Positions 36,638 to 37,083 of a stretch of DNA of 37,083 nucleotides are shown in pieces. The translations under genes and the position numbers were made by a program. Below the pieces are notes generated by a model. That model made no database searches. It had not been told where the DNA came from and worked only from the letters and a program-made list of their open reading frames with translations. Origin of the DNA: VAYN01 sp964540905 (lineage in GTDB: Bacteria; Actinomycetota; Thermoleophilia; Solirubrobacterales; 70-9); contig CAZIOS010000025.1 in assembly GCA_964540905.1 (NCBI GenBank), forward strand, positions 1-37,083, written 5' to 3'. Positions within the stretch are counted from its first letter, which is position 1, and each line of letters opens with the position of its first letter.

Positions 36638-37083
36638 ATGGCTGAGCGTGCGGCACTGGTAACCGGGGCTTCGAGTGGAATCGGGCTGGCGATCGCCCGC
36701 GTGCTGGGCGAAGAGGGCTACGCGCTGACGGTCTCGGCCCGCCGTCCCCAGAAGCTCGAGGAGGCCGCGGCGGGGCTGCGCGACGAGGGCTTCGAGGTCG
36801 AGGTGGTCGCCGCCAACATGGCCGAGGAGGACGACGTGGTCGCCGCCTTCGCGGCCCACCGCTCCGCCTACGGGCGCCTCGACGCGCTGGTCAACAACGC
36901 CGGCGTCGGGATCGGCGCGCCGATGGAGGAGATCCAGACCAAGCACCTCGACATGCAGCTCGCGGTCAACCTGCGGGCGCTGATCCTCGGCACCCGCGAG
37001 GGGCTGCCGCTGCTGCGCCAGGCTGGCGCCGAGCACGGCAAGGCGCTGATCGTCAACACCGCCTCGATCGCCGGCAAAGGCGG
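36638..37083 (+). CDS. Short-chain dehydrogenase/reductase (partial, runs off the window)
   Basis: NAD(P)-dependent oxidoreductase of the classical SDR family. 148 codons are visible before the window ends. The cofactor loop TGASSGIG is at residues 9-16, Arg in SARRPQKLEEA suggests NADP preference, NNAG is near residue 90, and the catalytic-Ser strand starts at ALIVNTASIAG at the very end. The catalytic Tyr-x3-Lys lies beyond the window. ATG 36638 has a strong ribosome site (GGAGAGGGAG). It is divergent from the lipoprotein operon. Substrate is unknown. Confidence 0.93.
   Translation, partial: MAERAALVTGASSGIGLAIARVLGEEGYALTVSARRPQKLEEAAAGLRDEGFEVEVVAANMAEEDDVVAAFAAHRSAYGRLDALVNNAGVGIGAPMEEIQTKHLDMQLAVNLRALILGTREGLPLLRQAGAEHGKALIVNTASIAGKG

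Overview
This is a gene-dense, very GC-rich chromosomal window. It looks like a deep-branching actinobacterium, most likely class Thermoleophilia (Solirubrobacterales or a relative). That placement is inferred from base composition, actinobacterial-type families (DUF2332, Ap4A-phosphorylase-like HIT protein, PdxS/PdxT, single RelA/SpoT), many probably leaderless starts (TANNNT about 6 to 9 nt before the start codon) and exported proteins with no close family. No transposase, integrase, prophage or CRISPR array was seen.

Layout. (1) 1-6.9 kb, plus strand: CorA-type Mg transporter, HIT hydrolase, phosphomannomutase, then a metallo-beta-lactamase-fold hydrolase and an alpha/beta hydrolase in overlapping frames, a small exported protein and a lipid kinase. 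(2) 6.9-18.6 kb, minus strand: core information-processing genes. These are yebC, ruvC-ruvA-ruvB, a zinc-ribbon/PAS protein coupled to a fused secDF, a small membrane protein, recJ and a bifunctional relA/spoT. (3) 18.6-19.5 kb: two small membrane proteins on the plus strand. (4) 19.5-23.3 kb, minus: an RpiR-type regulator, a complex non-coding region, then pdxS-pdxT-M29 aminopeptidase in tight coupling. (5) 23.4-28.4 kb: small accessory genes, including an ArsR-SRPBCC-VOC-GNAT minus-strand cluster. (6) 28.4-33.1 kb: mostly exported or membrane proteins (Lys/Glu-repeat lipoprotein, flippase-like UPF0104 protein, TIG+PASTA protein). (7) 33.2-37.1 kb: two lower-GC membrane proteins, a CAU-anticodon tRNA, a minus-strand operon of lipoprotein/redoxin, Hpt protein and Asp-nucleophile hydrolase, and the start of a short-chain dehydrogenase.

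The most striking content is a set of palindromic structured elements. Family A (three copies, 75-83 nt) has two nested stems whose sequences differ completely between copies but stay complementary, while the internal-loop strands are nearly invariant. One copy is intergenic, one contains the only possible start codon of the phosphomannomutase, and one lies in frame inside the N-terminus of RuvB. Family B (two 118-nt copies, inverted, 22.1-22.5 kb) has 16-bp terminal stems with four compensatory pair changes around a conserved core. A similar two-stem structure lies inside recJ, and another, overlapping a terminator-like hairpin, lies between the two family B copies upstream of pdxS. These are either undescribed structured RNAs or a palindromic repeat system that can enter coding sequence. 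All structures were found by eye, and no folding or database search was run.
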